A DNA stretch of 42,217 nucleotides from Nitrososphaerota archaeon (GTDB taxonomy: Archaea > Thermoproteota > Nitrososphaeria > Nitrososphaerales > Nitrosopumilaceae): NCBI GenBank assembly GCA_028867675.1, contig JAGWGA010000015.1:1-42217 (forward strand), given 5' to 3'. The translations under genes and the position numbers were made by a program. Every line of letters begins with the position of its first letter. Position 1 is the first letter of the stretch. The notes below the pieces were generated by a model. The model saw only the letters and a program-made list of their open reading frames with translations. It was not told the DNA's origin and searched no databases. Of this stretch, positions 32,503 to 39,769 are shown piece after piece.

Positions 32503-33834
32503 ATGAACAGACGATACAGTATGATGTCTATTGTCGCAGTAGTGGCAGTAGCAGGATTATTGTTCGCAAGCACATATTCACAGACTCAGATGTCTGCAAC
32601 AAAACTGAGCATTCCTTCACAGGACTCAGATTTGCAGAAAGTCAATGAGATGGGTGGTATCCAGTTACAAGTGCCATCAGCATATGCACAAGTGCCACTA
32701 GATCAAGTTGATACTTTGGTAAGCCAGGGAAGACACTTAGTAGATGTCCAGTTAGTCGCTCAAAGCGTTGACTTGCCTATTATGGGTGGTGGAACATACC
32801 ACGCAATGACCTTTAACGGTCAAGTCCCAGGACCAACAATAAGAGTAACACAAGGAGATGTAGTCCGAGTAACTCTTACAGTACCATCAACTGAATCAAC
32901 ACCACACGGTGATGATTTACACGCATCTCAAATGTCTGCAGGAAACTTTGGAGCTGTAAAGCCTGGTGCAAGCAGAACATTTGCATTCATTGCAGAAGTA
33001 CCTGGTCAATTCAAGTACCACTGCTCTGGTGTTAATGTCGCTGCAATGGATCAACACGTTCTTTCCGGCATGTACGGAATGACAATCGTTGACCCATTGA
33101 ATGGTTACAACCCATTGATAGTCGACAAGACTGATGTCCAAGGTGGCAAAGTCGTAGTCGTACACCAACGCTATGAAGCTGACGCAAAGGAATTCCAACT
33201 TGAGTATAATCAATTATACTTGAATGCAGATGGTAGCTATAACCAACAAGCAATGTTCTTACACAACACTACACAAACTGTTGTTAACGGATTTGCATTC
33301 GGTTATGTACCAAACGCAGACATCAACAAGTTAGTCAAAGGTGATCCAAACAAAAATATCTTTGTCGCACAACCATGGAACTCTGCAGACTTGAAACAAT
33401 ATCAGTCTCATCCATTGTTTGTTGATACAGGTGTTCACTACAGGTTCTTTGTAGAGAATCAAGGTAACATGCCAGTATTCTTCCACATAGTCGGTGAAAT
33501 CATCGATCGTGTGACACAAGGAAACCATGTTCAAGCTCAGGGAACTGAGACTTGGCTAGTAGGTGGATCACAAGGTGCAACTATGGATGTTGTATTTGAT
33601 AACCCAGGTGTTTATGTGCCGCTTAACCATGACTATGCAGCAATCTTTACCGGTGCGGCTACCGTAGTCGTCGCAGGTGACCCATTCAATTTGGGATATC
33701 ATCCTGGTGACATGCCAAACCCATCTGATGCAGTACCTCCATTGGGCAAGAACTCTATTCCACAAAAGGAAGTAGTTCACTGTCTATGTACTGATGATCA
33801 GGCTGCAGCAATTGCGAAATCAATCAGCGGGTAA
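32503..33834 (+). CDS. nirK: Copper nitrite reductase, thaumarchaeal NirK
   Basis: A 443-residue exported two-domain cupredoxin. A signal peptide (MSIVAVVAVAGLLFAS) is followed by copper ligands that align with canonical NirK. Type 1 ligands are His135, Cys174, His185 and Met190; type 2 ligands are His140, His173 and His376. Catalytic residues are Asp138 and His328 (in FHIVGEIID). It reduces nitrite to nitric oxide on the outer face of the membrane, an activity typical of ammonia-oxidising archaea. The C-terminus carries an extra HCLC motif (His426, Cys427, Cys429). Its third codon positions favour C more than in neighbours, consistent with high expression. Confidence 0.95.
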   Translation: MNRRYSMMSIVAVVAVAGLLFASTYSQTQMSATKLSIPSQDSDLQKVNEMGGIQLQVPSAYAQVPLDQVDTLVSQGRHLVDVQLVAQSVDLPIMGGGTYHAMTFNGQVPGPTIRVTQGDVVRVTLTVPSTESTPHGDDLHASQMSAGNFGAVKPGASRTFAFIAEVPGQFKYHCSGVNVAAMDQHVLSGMYGMTIVDPLNGYNPLIVDKTDVQGGKVVVVHQRYEADAKEFQLEYNQLYLNADGSYNQQAMFLHNTTQTVVNGFAFGYVPNADINKLVKGDPNKNIFVAQPWNSADLKQYQSHPLFVDTGVHYRFFVENQGNMPVFFHIVGEIIDRVTQGNHVQAQGTETWLVGGSQGATMDVVFDNPGVYVPLNHDYAAIFTGAATVVVAGDPFNLGYHPGDMPNPSDAVPPLGKNSIPQKEVVHCLCTDDQAAAIAKSISG

Positions 33835-33841
33835 ACCCCAT

Positions 33842-33863
33842 CCTTTTCTCTTTTTGTTTCTCT
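33842..33863 (+). terminator. Pyrimidine/T-rich terminator after nirK
   Basis: A run of T interrupted by C (CCTTTTCTCTTTTTGTTTCTC) starts about ten bases after the nirK stop, the usual form of archaeal intrinsic terminators. No strong hairpin is needed or seen. Confidence 0.5.
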
Positions 33864-33877
33864 AATTCTCACAATGA

Positions 33878-33884
33878 TTATATT
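33878..33884 (+). promoter_or_regulatory. TATA box for the SerA-like gene
   Basis: TTATATT is centred 26 bases before the ATG at 33907, the leaderless spacing. Confidence 0.5.
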
Positions 33885-33906
33885 CTATACTTGATAGATT
33901 TCTTTC

Positions 33907-34839
33907 ATGTCAATGAATCAATCTGTTTTAATCTGTGATCAAGTAGCACCAATTCTAAATGAAATCCTCAAAAAAAATGGATTAAAAATTACATACGAAC
34001 CAGAAATAACCCCCGAACAAATCAAAGAAAAAATTTCTAATTTTGATATTGTTGTAGTTCGAAGCCGAACTAAGATCACTAAAGAAATGATCGATCAAGC
34101 TACTCAATGTAAGATAATTGCACGTGTAGGTGTGGGTCTTGATAATATTGATGTTGAAGCTGCCAAGGCAAAAAACATTCGAGTCATAAATGCAGTAGAG
34201 GGGGCAATGAATGCAGTTGCAGAACTTGTCCTGGGATTGATGCTGTCAATGGCAAGAGAAATTCCTAGAGCAGATAGAGAAATACGAAATGGTAAATGGC
34301 TAAAAAAAGAACTTATGGGAATTGAATTGTCTGGAAAATATCTAGGTATTGTCGGATTGGGAAACATAGGAAAGAGACTTGCAAAACTTGCGAGAGGATT
34401 AAACATGAATATAATTGGTTTTGATGTAATGCCTATTGCAGATGATTTTGCACGTGATGTCGGATTAATAAAAGCAGATATTGATACATTACTTTCAAGT
34501 GCTGATTTCATTTCATTTCATGTTCCATTGACTGAGACTACACATCACCTAGTTAATGCAAAAAGAATCTCTACTATGAAAAAAACAACATACATCATTA
34601 ATACCTCAAGGGGAGAAATCATCGATGAGGATGCATTATACGATGCACTCAAGGAGGGAAAGATTGCAGGAGCTGCATTGGACGTATTTGAAAAAGAGCC
34701 TGCAACAGGTAACAAACTTGCAACACTTCCAAATGTTGTGTGTACACCACACATAGGTGCTCAAACAAAAGAGGCTCAGACACTTGCAGCAAATGTAATA
34801 GGAGAAAAGATAATAATGATTCTTCGCGGCGTTATATAG
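33907..34839 (+). CDS. D-3-phosphoglycerate dehydrogenase-like (D-isomer 2-hydroxyacid dehydrogenase)
   Basis: A 310-residue NAD-dependent D-2-hydroxyacid dehydrogenase. The Rossmann motif is GIVGLGNIGKRLA (near residue 145), the catalytic Arg is in INTSRGEIIDEDAL, the Glu in FEKEPA and the His in CTPHIGAQT. ARVGVGLDNIDVEAA is typical of SerA, which oxidises 3-phosphoglycerate in serine synthesis. It lacks the C-terminal ACT domain of longer SerA proteins, so serine feedback through that domain is not expected. Glyoxylate or hydroxypyruvate reductase remain possible. ATG at 33907 fits the TATA box; an ATG two codons later is alternative. Confidence 0.85.
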   Translation: MSMNQSVLICDQVAPILNEILKKNGLKITYEPEITPEQIKEKISNFDIVVVRSRTKITKEMIDQATQCKIIARVGVGLDNIDVEAAKAKNIRVINAVEGAMNAVAELVLGLMLSMAREIPRADREIRNGKWLKKELMGIELSGKYLGIVGLGNIGKRLAKLARGLNMNIIGFDVMPIADDFARDVGLIKADIDTLLSSADFISFHVPLTETTHHLVNAKRISTMKKTTYIINTSRGEIIDEDALYDALKEGKIAGAALDVFEKEPATGNKLATLPNVVCTPHIGAQTKEAQTLAANVIGEKIIMILRGVI

Positions 34840-34859
34840 TTAAGTTAATTAAAAATAAT

Positions 34860-35489
34860 TTAGACCGCAATAATTCCTTTTTGAATTAAATATTGTATGC
34901 TTGAACCAAATTCATTATCTGATATCAAATTTTCTGACCACCACCCTGGAATATTTTTGAACCATGTTGGTATGTGTATTTGATTTGTCTGATTATTGTA
35001 GTTTGGAACATTGATTAATCCATTATTTATCAACGCACGAATTAATACTGCACATTCATAATCTGTTGGAGTTCCTTGTTTCCATGCATTTACAATTGAC
35101 TTAAATCCATTTGGAATGCCTATTTTTCCAGAATCTATTAGACTGAAAGAAGTTGTTGCATTGACCCCCGAATATTCTGCGGTGATGTGATAAATTCCTG
35201 GTCTAAACCTTATTTTGTCAAATGGATCAACTGCAGTAATTGAACTGTTTAAATTATCTATTGTCTGATTGATGGGCGCACTAGTCTTTCCCGAGCTATC
35301 CACTATGTGTAGTGTAATTTGATCTCCAGTTAATTCTGATACGTGAAAGATTATTGAAAGCAAATCTCCATACTCGTAAACCTGTTTGCTTGTGGATATC
35401 TCAAGTGAAGGAATTGCAAAGCTGTACTGCAAACCTATTGATAGCATTCCTATTACAACTAAGATTGAAATACTTCTTGACCAACTCAT
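34860..35489 (-). CDS. Secreted protein with C-terminal IPxWFKNxxGWW module
   Basis: 209 residues. A signal peptide (SISILVVIGMLSIGLQYSFA) precedes one beta-rich domain of about 100 residues (LEISTSKQVYEYGDLLSIIF, YHITAEYSGVNATTSFSL). The last 80 residues hold two copies of the thaumarchaeal surface module, a weak one (FKSIVNAWKQG..TDYE) and a near-consensus one (IPTWFKNIPGWWSENLISD) ending in IQYLIQKGIIAV. This tail is widespread on thaumarchaeal exported proteins and probably mediates surface attachment or interaction; that is inference. A TATA-like box is centred 26 bases before the ATG. It resembles, in miniature, the protein at 3722-5035. Confidence 0.78.
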   Translation of the reverse strand: MSWSRSISILVVIGMLSIGLQYSFAIPSLEISTSKQVYEYGDLLSIIFHVSELTGDQITLHIVDSSGKTSAPINQTIDNLNSSITAVDPFDKIRFRPGIYHITAEYSGVNATTSFSLIDSGKIGIPNGFKSIVNAWKQGTPTDYECAVLIRALINNGLINVPNYNNQTNQIHIPTWFKNIPGWWSENLISDNEFGSSIQYLIQKGIIAV

Positions 35490-35510
35490 GGAAATTAAGA
35501 AAAATCAATT

Positions 35511-35519
35511 TCATAAATA
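35511..35519 (-). promoter_or_regulatory. TATA-like box for the secreted-protein gene ending at 34860
   Basis: CTATTTATGA on the minus strand is centred about 26 bases before the ATG at 35489. Confidence 0.4.
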
Positions 35520-35576
35520 GTCTTCCGTGAAATTGGAACTAATTTACTGGCTAAAATCTGCCTAATTTTCTAACAG

Positions 35577-35585
35577 AATATAAAG
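35577..35585 (+). promoter_or_regulatory. TATA box for rpl15e
   Basis: AATATAAAG is centred 26 bases before the ATG at 35607, supporting that ATG over the GTG at 35598. Confidence 0.55.
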
Positions 35586-35606
35586 GGTAAATCTGTAGTG
35601 CCGAGT

Positions 35607-36065
35607 ATGCCTACTAGCCAGGATCAAGTCTGGATTAAGATGTGGAAAGAAAATTCCCCAGAGCTTAGAGCAAAGGCTGTTCAATGGCGAAAAGAAAATG
35701 CTCTAGTTCGTATTGATAGACCAAGCAGGATCCAAAGGGCAAGAAGACTAGGATACAAAGCAAAGCAAGGCATTGTTGTGGTCAGAATGCGTGTAGGTAA
35801 AGGTAACATGCGCAAGAAAAGACCAGTTGCAGGAAGAAGACCTAAACACCTCGGTGTACTTAGAATCAAGCCTGCCCTTAGTATGCAAAGAGTTGCAGAG
35901 CGTAGAGTATTGGAAAGATTTCCTAACATGAATCTTCTTGGTTCATACTATCTTCATCAAGACGGTTTGTATCTTTGGTATGAGGTTATACTTGCAGATG
36001 TCTCCCATCCAAGAATTATCAAAGACAAAGAGATACGTGGTAAATTATCTGCCCTGAAAAATTGA
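35607..36065 (+). CDS. rpl15e: Ribosomal protein L15e
   Basis: A large-subunit protein of archaea and eukaryotes, recognised by VWIKMWKENSPELRAKAVQW near the N-terminus, RPSRIQRARRLGYKAKQG, GRRPKHLGVLRIKP and LHQDGLYLWYEVILAD. It is strongly basic. The open frame extends to a GTG at 35598, but the ATG at 35607 lies 26 bases after a TATA box and gives the usual MPTSQDQ start. The stop overlaps the TTG start of the following surface-protein gene, so a membrane or surface protein is translated in step with a ribosomal protein. Confidence 0.95.
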   Translation: MPTSQDQVWIKMWKENSPELRAKAVQWRKENALVRIDRPSRIQRARRLGYKAKQGIVVVRMRVGKGNMRKKRPVAGRRPKHLGVLRIKPALSMQRVAERRVLERFPNMNLLGSYYLHQDGLYLWYEVILADVSHPRIIKDKEIRGKLSALKN

Positions 36066-36562
36066 GAACTGAAATTTTCTTATCTGGTATTATATTATTG
36101 GGACTATTGTTTGCACCAGCTTTTGCACAGACGGTTCAAGCTCCTAAAGATCTTGATCATCCTGGAATAAAATGGGACTGGAACATTAACGCAGAAAGCT
36201 ATACTTTTGATGTTACTACTGTATCAAACTATGATATGAAAAATGTAACTTTTAACAAAGTAAACAAGGAATTGATCTTTTCTGGAAATAGCTCCCATAG
36301 TGAAAATATTGCCGAGATTGAAATACCTAGTAATCTGATAGGTGGTAATCTTACTGTTATGCAGGATGGAAAACCAATTTCCGCAATTGTCATCCCGGGC
36401 ACAAATAGCTCAACTATAATGTTAAAATTTAATCAGACTGGTCTTAGTACAACAAGTGTTATGGGAACGACCTATCTCCCAGAGTTCTCAAGTACTGCTT
36501 CACTTGTAATGGTGTTGTCTATTACAATGGTTCTGTTTACCTTAAGATTGAGAAAGTTCTAA
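36062..36562 (+). CDS. Small surface protein with PEF-type C-terminal tail
   Basis: 166 residues. It has a signal peptide ending LFAPAFAQT, a short beta-rich ectodomain with several Asn-X-Ser/Thr sites, and a C-terminal tail of LPEF, a hydrophobic helix (LVMVLSITMVLFTL) and RLRK. Like the protein at 21911-22969, it has PEFS where the archaeal PEFG-CTERM signal has PEFG. The TTG start at 36062 overlaps the L15e stop (TTGA). The product is not otherwise recognised. It converges with the next gene by a four-base overlap of stop codons. Confidence 0.72.
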   Translation: MRTEIFLSGIILLGLLFAPAFAQTVQAPKDLDHPGIKWDWNINAESYTFDVTTVSNYDMKNVTFNKVNKELIFSGNSSHSENIAEIEIPSNLIGGNLTVMQDGKPISAIVIPGTNSSTIMLKFNQTGLSTTSVMGTTYLPEFSSTASLVMVLSITMVLFTLRLRKF

Positions 36563-37245
36563 AATCCATTGTTATAATCTTCCCACATGTTTGCTCTTGT
36601 GGTAAGCTTGTTCATCTGATAAAATATTCCACCTACAATTCCTGCCTGATAGAATGCATAGAGGTAAACTTGGGAGTGTGTTGGATCTGTATGAGAGAAA
36701 GTCAAAGCAAGCATAGAGAAGAAGATGTATGTTCCGACAAAAGTAAATAATTTGCTAAAGACTCCCTCCATTCCAACTATTCTCTTTGTTGCTGCTGCCA
36801 TTATTGTTATGCTAGATATGATTAGAAATGTCAGTCCGCCATTTGCTTGAATAAATTCTGTTGCCCAAGGTATCAATCCATCACTAAAAATTGACTTGTG
36901 TGGAGGATGTGCGCCACCGTGAAGTGCAAAAGAAACAGAAGTAAAGATCGCACCCATCATGAACAAAAATAAAAATCCTTTGAAAAATGCTCTTTTTAGG
37001 GGACTCCGAGTTTCTGAAGGATGCATTACTCTGTCAGTCATTTTAACACCATACAAAAATCCGATTCCAAAGGATGGTGCAAACATTATATCGAATATCA
37101 ATGGACTCTGTTTTGTCATTTTATCAATATCTGGTCCAAATACCAAGTAAACTACTAGAGCCAATACTGCGGCTCCTGCAAATATTGCAATATCTATTGA
37201 ACTTCTTTTGTCTTTAAGTTCAAGTAGGTTCTCCCACTCATCCAA
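36559..37245 (-). CDS. Multi-pass membrane protein, unknown
   Basis: 228 residues with about six hydrophobic segments. These include IDIAIFAGAAVLALVVYLVF near residue 17, FGIGFLYG, FFKGFLFLFMMGAIFTSVSF, FLIISSITIMAAAT, FTFVGTYIFFSMLALTF and YAFYQAGIVGGIFY. Histidines cluster in one loop (LHGGAHPPHK) and again in FSHTDPTHSQ, which could bind a metal or heme, but no known family motif supports this. ATG at 37245 is used; a TTTATAAA box lies only about 15 bases upstream, so translation may begin a few codons later. The family is not recognised. Confidence 0.7.
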   Translation of the reverse strand: MDEWENLLELKDKRSSIDIAIFAGAAVLALVVYLVFGPDIDKMTKQSPLIFDIMFAPSFGIGFLYGVKMTDRVMHPSETRSPLKRAFFKGFLFLFMMGAIFTSVSFALHGGAHPPHKSIFSDGLIPWATEFIQANGGLTFLIISSITIMAAATKRIVGMEGVFSKLFTFVGTYIFFSMLALTFSHTDPTHSQVYLYAFYQAGIVGGIFYQMNKLTTRANMWEDYNNGF

Positions 37246-37321
37246 ACTGATTTTGATTTATAAAAATGGATTAAAGAAAGAAATCAAAAGGATTTTGCCC
37301 ATTTTATCAACTCATTTTACC

Positions 37322-37329
37322 TTTTAATT
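37322..37329 (+). promoter_or_regulatory. TATA-like box for the 70-residue membrane protein
   Basis: TTTTAATT is centred about 26 bases before the ATG at 37352. Confidence 0.35.
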
Positions 37330-37351
37330 CAGGTCTGGGCGTAATTTACGT

Positions 37352-37564
37352 ATGAAAATAGGAATTGTAACTCTCGGAATGGGGATTGTTGTTATGATTT
37401 TAGGAATGATCTTCTATTTACAAGGAAATTCTATAGTTGGACCTACTTCATCGTTTATGTATTCAAATCCGAAATGGATTGTAAACGGACAATGGATTGC
37501 CGTCAGTGGTGCATTGATTTTGGCAGCAGGTCTTGGAATTAGCTTACGACGCCCAAGGTCATAG
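37352..37564 (+). CDS. Small membrane protein, 70 residues
   Basis: Two hydrophobic helices (IVTLGMGIVVMILGMIFYL at residues 4-22 and WIAVSGALILAAGLGISL at about 48-65) are separated by a polar loop and followed by the basic tail RRPRS. This predicts a hairpin membrane protein. The family is not recognised. Its last 26 bases overlap the convergent Lrp-domain gene on the other strand. Confidence 0.65.
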   Translation: MKIGIVTLGMGIVVMILGMIFYLQGNSIVGPTSSFMYSNPKWIVNGQWIAVSGALILAAGLGISLRRPRS

Positions 37565-37769
37565 TTGATCTAACCTTGGCTAACTGACGAATCCTTTTTG
37601 TAATTAGATGATCCATCTGGGATTCTGTGTCGGTCTCAGCTTCTACTACGATGTCATAATCTCCGTAAACTACTCTTGCATCCTTTACTTTGTCTATTTT
37701 CTTCAATTTTTCGACAATTTCGTTTTCGGCACCAAGCTCGCAACCGATCAAAACATAGGACTTTTCCAT
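37539..37769 (-). CDS. Stand-alone Lrp/AsnC ligand-binding (RAM) domain
   Basis: 76 residues matching only the C-terminal ligand-binding half of Lrp/AsnC regulators (SYVLIGCELGAENEIVEKLK, ARVVYGDYDIVVEAETD). There is no helix-turn-helix. Such single-domain proteins form oligomers and bind amino acids, and may modulate full-length Lrp proteins. Its partner is unknown; a full-length Lrp is encoded at 14399-14818 but far away. The 3' end overlaps the neighbouring membrane-protein gene by 26 bases. Confidence 0.85.
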   Translation of the reverse strand: MEKSYVLIGCELGAENEIVEKLKKIDKVKDARVVYGDYDIVVEAETDTESQMDHLITKRIRQLAKVRSTMTLGVVS

Positions 37770-37923
37770 ACTATATCAAATTAAAACGAGCTTAAATCCT
37801 TATTCTATACATTAGTCTAATCTCCTTCCTAATTCATGATGTTGCACATAATTTGCTGATTTTTTATATTTAGTTTTAGATGATAACTATGGAATTAAAT
37901 GATGGTTCTTTGGTAAGCCAATT

Positions 37924-38187
37924 ATGGGATTATTTGGCAAGTCCAAACAAAAAGATGCTACAATTGATCAAATGAGGGTATTGCTTGATAACTTTCAATT
38001 TGCTGATCTTCAGGCCTTTTGTATTGATGTTATTGGAGAAAAACCCGTAATTGATAAAGAACATCTATCAAATATTGAGGTTCTTGATTTTATCTGGGAC
38101 AAATATCATAAAGGAGCAATGCAATTCTCTCAACTAAAGGAATTTGCAATAAAAAATAATATTGTATCAGAAAGCTTTTTTGAATAA
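37924..38187 (+). CDS. Hypothetical protein, 87 residues
   Basis: A soluble, mostly helical small protein (MGLFGKSKQKDATIDQMRVL, FADLQAFCIDVIGEKPVIDK, LKEFAIKNNIVSESFFE). It is not recognised. ATG at 37924 is used. A TTTATATTTA box near 37863-37872 is better spaced for another ATG at 37889 that opens a different, 28-codon frame, so the start of transcription and of this gene is not settled. The gene converges with the NHL-repeat gene with four bases between stops. Confidence 0.6.
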   Translation: MGLFGKSKQKDATIDQMRVLLDNFQFADLQAFCIDVIGEKPVIDKEHLSNIEVLDFIWDKYHKGAMQFSQLKEFAIKNNIVSESFFE

Positions 38188-38191
38188 AATA

Positions 38192-39682
38192 TTAGACACG
38201 AATATCTAATGTCTTTAGAATATTTGTCTTAAGATCATAAATTCTTATGAGATGATTGTTGGTATCTGTAATATACAATTTGTCTTGATAAAATTCAACA
38301 TCACTTGGCTCATAAAGTCCTAATGTATCGCAATTTGGATCACCTGATTTGCATATTCCATCCATTCCGTGTTTTCCAATTATTGTTGACACTTTCTGAT
38401 TTTCTAAATCTATAATTCTGACAGTCGAGTTGTAAGTATCTGCAACAAATATTTTATCTGCTGTAGCACACAATCCTAGAGGGTGTTGAAATAATGCCTC
38501 GTCATTGCTGCCGTCTTTGTGTCCAAATACAAATAGTCCATGACCTATGATGGTTCTAACATAATTTGTCTTCAGGTCTATTTCTCGGACTGAAGATGTT
38601 TCACTATCTGTAAAGTATACTATGTCACCATACACAAAAATTCCGCTTGTTTGAGCAAGTTGTGCATGCATTCTGTCGCCATCTATAATATTTTCATGGC
38701 CGCTTCCTGCAAATGGTTTTGCTAAATCTGTCATAGTGTCATATGTCCAAATCTGATGATTCCCAGCCATTGCAATGAAAACGATGTTATCTTTAACTGC
38801 AACATCCCAAGGAGAAGAAATGGAAACATCTTTTCCTTTTCCACCTATTGATCTCCAGGGTCCCTGTACCCCTGTTCCAACTAGTGTTATTACTTGATTT
38901 TTTTCTAAATCTATGACTCTTAATGCATGATTTTCCGTATCTGCAACATACAGCAAGTTGTCCTTCCATACTACACCTTGAGGTCTAAAAAATGAAGATT
39001 CTGAAAATTTTCCGTCTGTCAATCCTGTCTTGCCACTACCAATGGTATGTTCAATTTTTCCTGAAAGATCAGTTATGATTATTCTGTTATGATTCGAATC
39101 TGATATTGCAATTCTTCCTTTGGAAATTGAGATTTTTCCTGGAAAAGATAGGGTTGTTTGACTTCTTTGTATTGTACTTGTAATCTTGATTGGCTCTCTT
39201 GCCAGTGTACGGGCTCTCTCATGTTTTTCCAAAAGAACATCAATCGTATCTTCTATCATCTCCTTCTGACCTTCTCCTGATTGCCTATATACCAAAATTC
39301 CATTTGGGTCAATTATGACAATCGTGGGCCATCCGCCTACTCCAAACTTGTTCCAAACTACCATTTCTTTGTCTACTAGTACTGGGTGCTGTACTTCATA
39401 TCGCATTACAGCTTGTTCGATATTTTTTCTATCTTTTTCATTGAAAAATTTTGCAGAATGAACTCCAATGAAAATAACAGGCCTATCTTTGTATTTTTTT
39501 TCAAGTTCGGCAAGTACAGGTAATGTATGCATACAATTTATGCAACAATAAGTCCAAAAGTCTAAAACTATGATGTGACCCCTGAGTTTCTCAAGTGAAA
39601 GTGGTTCTTTTGTATTAATCCAGTCAAAATCTGTAGGAAATTCAGAAGCCTTGGTCACTTTGGAAAATATGTCGTCAAGCAT
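38192..39682 (-). CDS. Thioredoxin-NHL repeat protein (NHLRC2-like)
   Basis: 496 residues. An N-terminal thioredoxin-like domain (about 1-150) carries the active-site motif FWTYCCINCMH (Cys46, Cys47, Cys50), the same CCINC pattern as in human NHLRC2 and bacterial relatives. It is followed by an NHL-type beta-propeller with repeated LYVADTENHALRVIDLE, IFVADTYNSTVRIIDLE and LYITDTNNHLIRIYDL. No signal peptide is visible, so it is predicted to be cytosolic. The role is not established; a thiol-disulfide or scaffold function is likely. A TATA box is centred 25-26 bases upstream of the ATG. Confidence 0.88.
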   Translation of the reverse strand: MLDDIFSKVTKASEFPTDFDWINTKEPLSLEKLRGHIIVLDFWTYCCINCMHTLPVLAELEKKYKDRPVIFIGVHSAKFFNEKDRKNIEQAVMRYEVQHPVLVDKEMVVWNKFGVGGWPTIVIIDPNGILVYRQSGEGQKEMIEDTIDVLLEKHERARTLAREPIKITSTIQRSQTTLSFPGKISISKGRIAISDSNHNRIIITDLSGKIEHTIGSGKTGLTDGKFSESSFFRPQGVVWKDNLLYVADTENHALRVIDLEKNQVITLVGTGVQGPWRSIGGKGKDVSISSPWDVAVKDNIVFIAMAGNHQIWTYDTMTDLAKPFAGSGHENIIDGDRMHAQLAQTSGIFVYGDIVYFTDSETSSVREIDLKTNYVRTIIGHGLFVFGHKDGSNDEALFQHPLGLCATADKIFVADTYNSTVRIIDLENQKVSTIIGKHGMDGICKSGDPNCDTLGLYEPSDVEFYQDKLYITDTNNHLIRIYDLKTNILKTLDIRV

Positions 39683-39703
39683 GTGATGAATTTGAGATTT
39701 TGA

Positions 39704-39711
39704 TTATAAAA
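39704..39711 (-). promoter_or_regulatory. TATA box for the NHLRC2-like gene
   Basis: TTTTATAATC on the minus strand is centred about 26 bases before the ATG at 39682, predicting a leaderless transcript. Confidence 0.6.
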
Positions 39712-39769
39712 ATTGATACTGCTGGTATTCTTTAATTCTATATTTTGTAGAAAGTACTTTTTTAAAATA

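Noticed and set aside
33484-33520. Possible loss of the catalytic His255 equivalent in NirK
   Set aside because: A first comparison with the Alcaligenes motif GGHGD suggested a loss, but the FHIVGEIID segment matches the FHVIGEIFD form of other NirK/AniA proteins, so His328 is the catalytic histidine.
37889-37975. 28-codon ORF starting at ATG 37889, well placed after a TATA-like box
   Set aside because: It overlaps the 87-residue ORF in another frame, has no recognisable product and could be chance; kept only as a note on the uncertain start of that gene.
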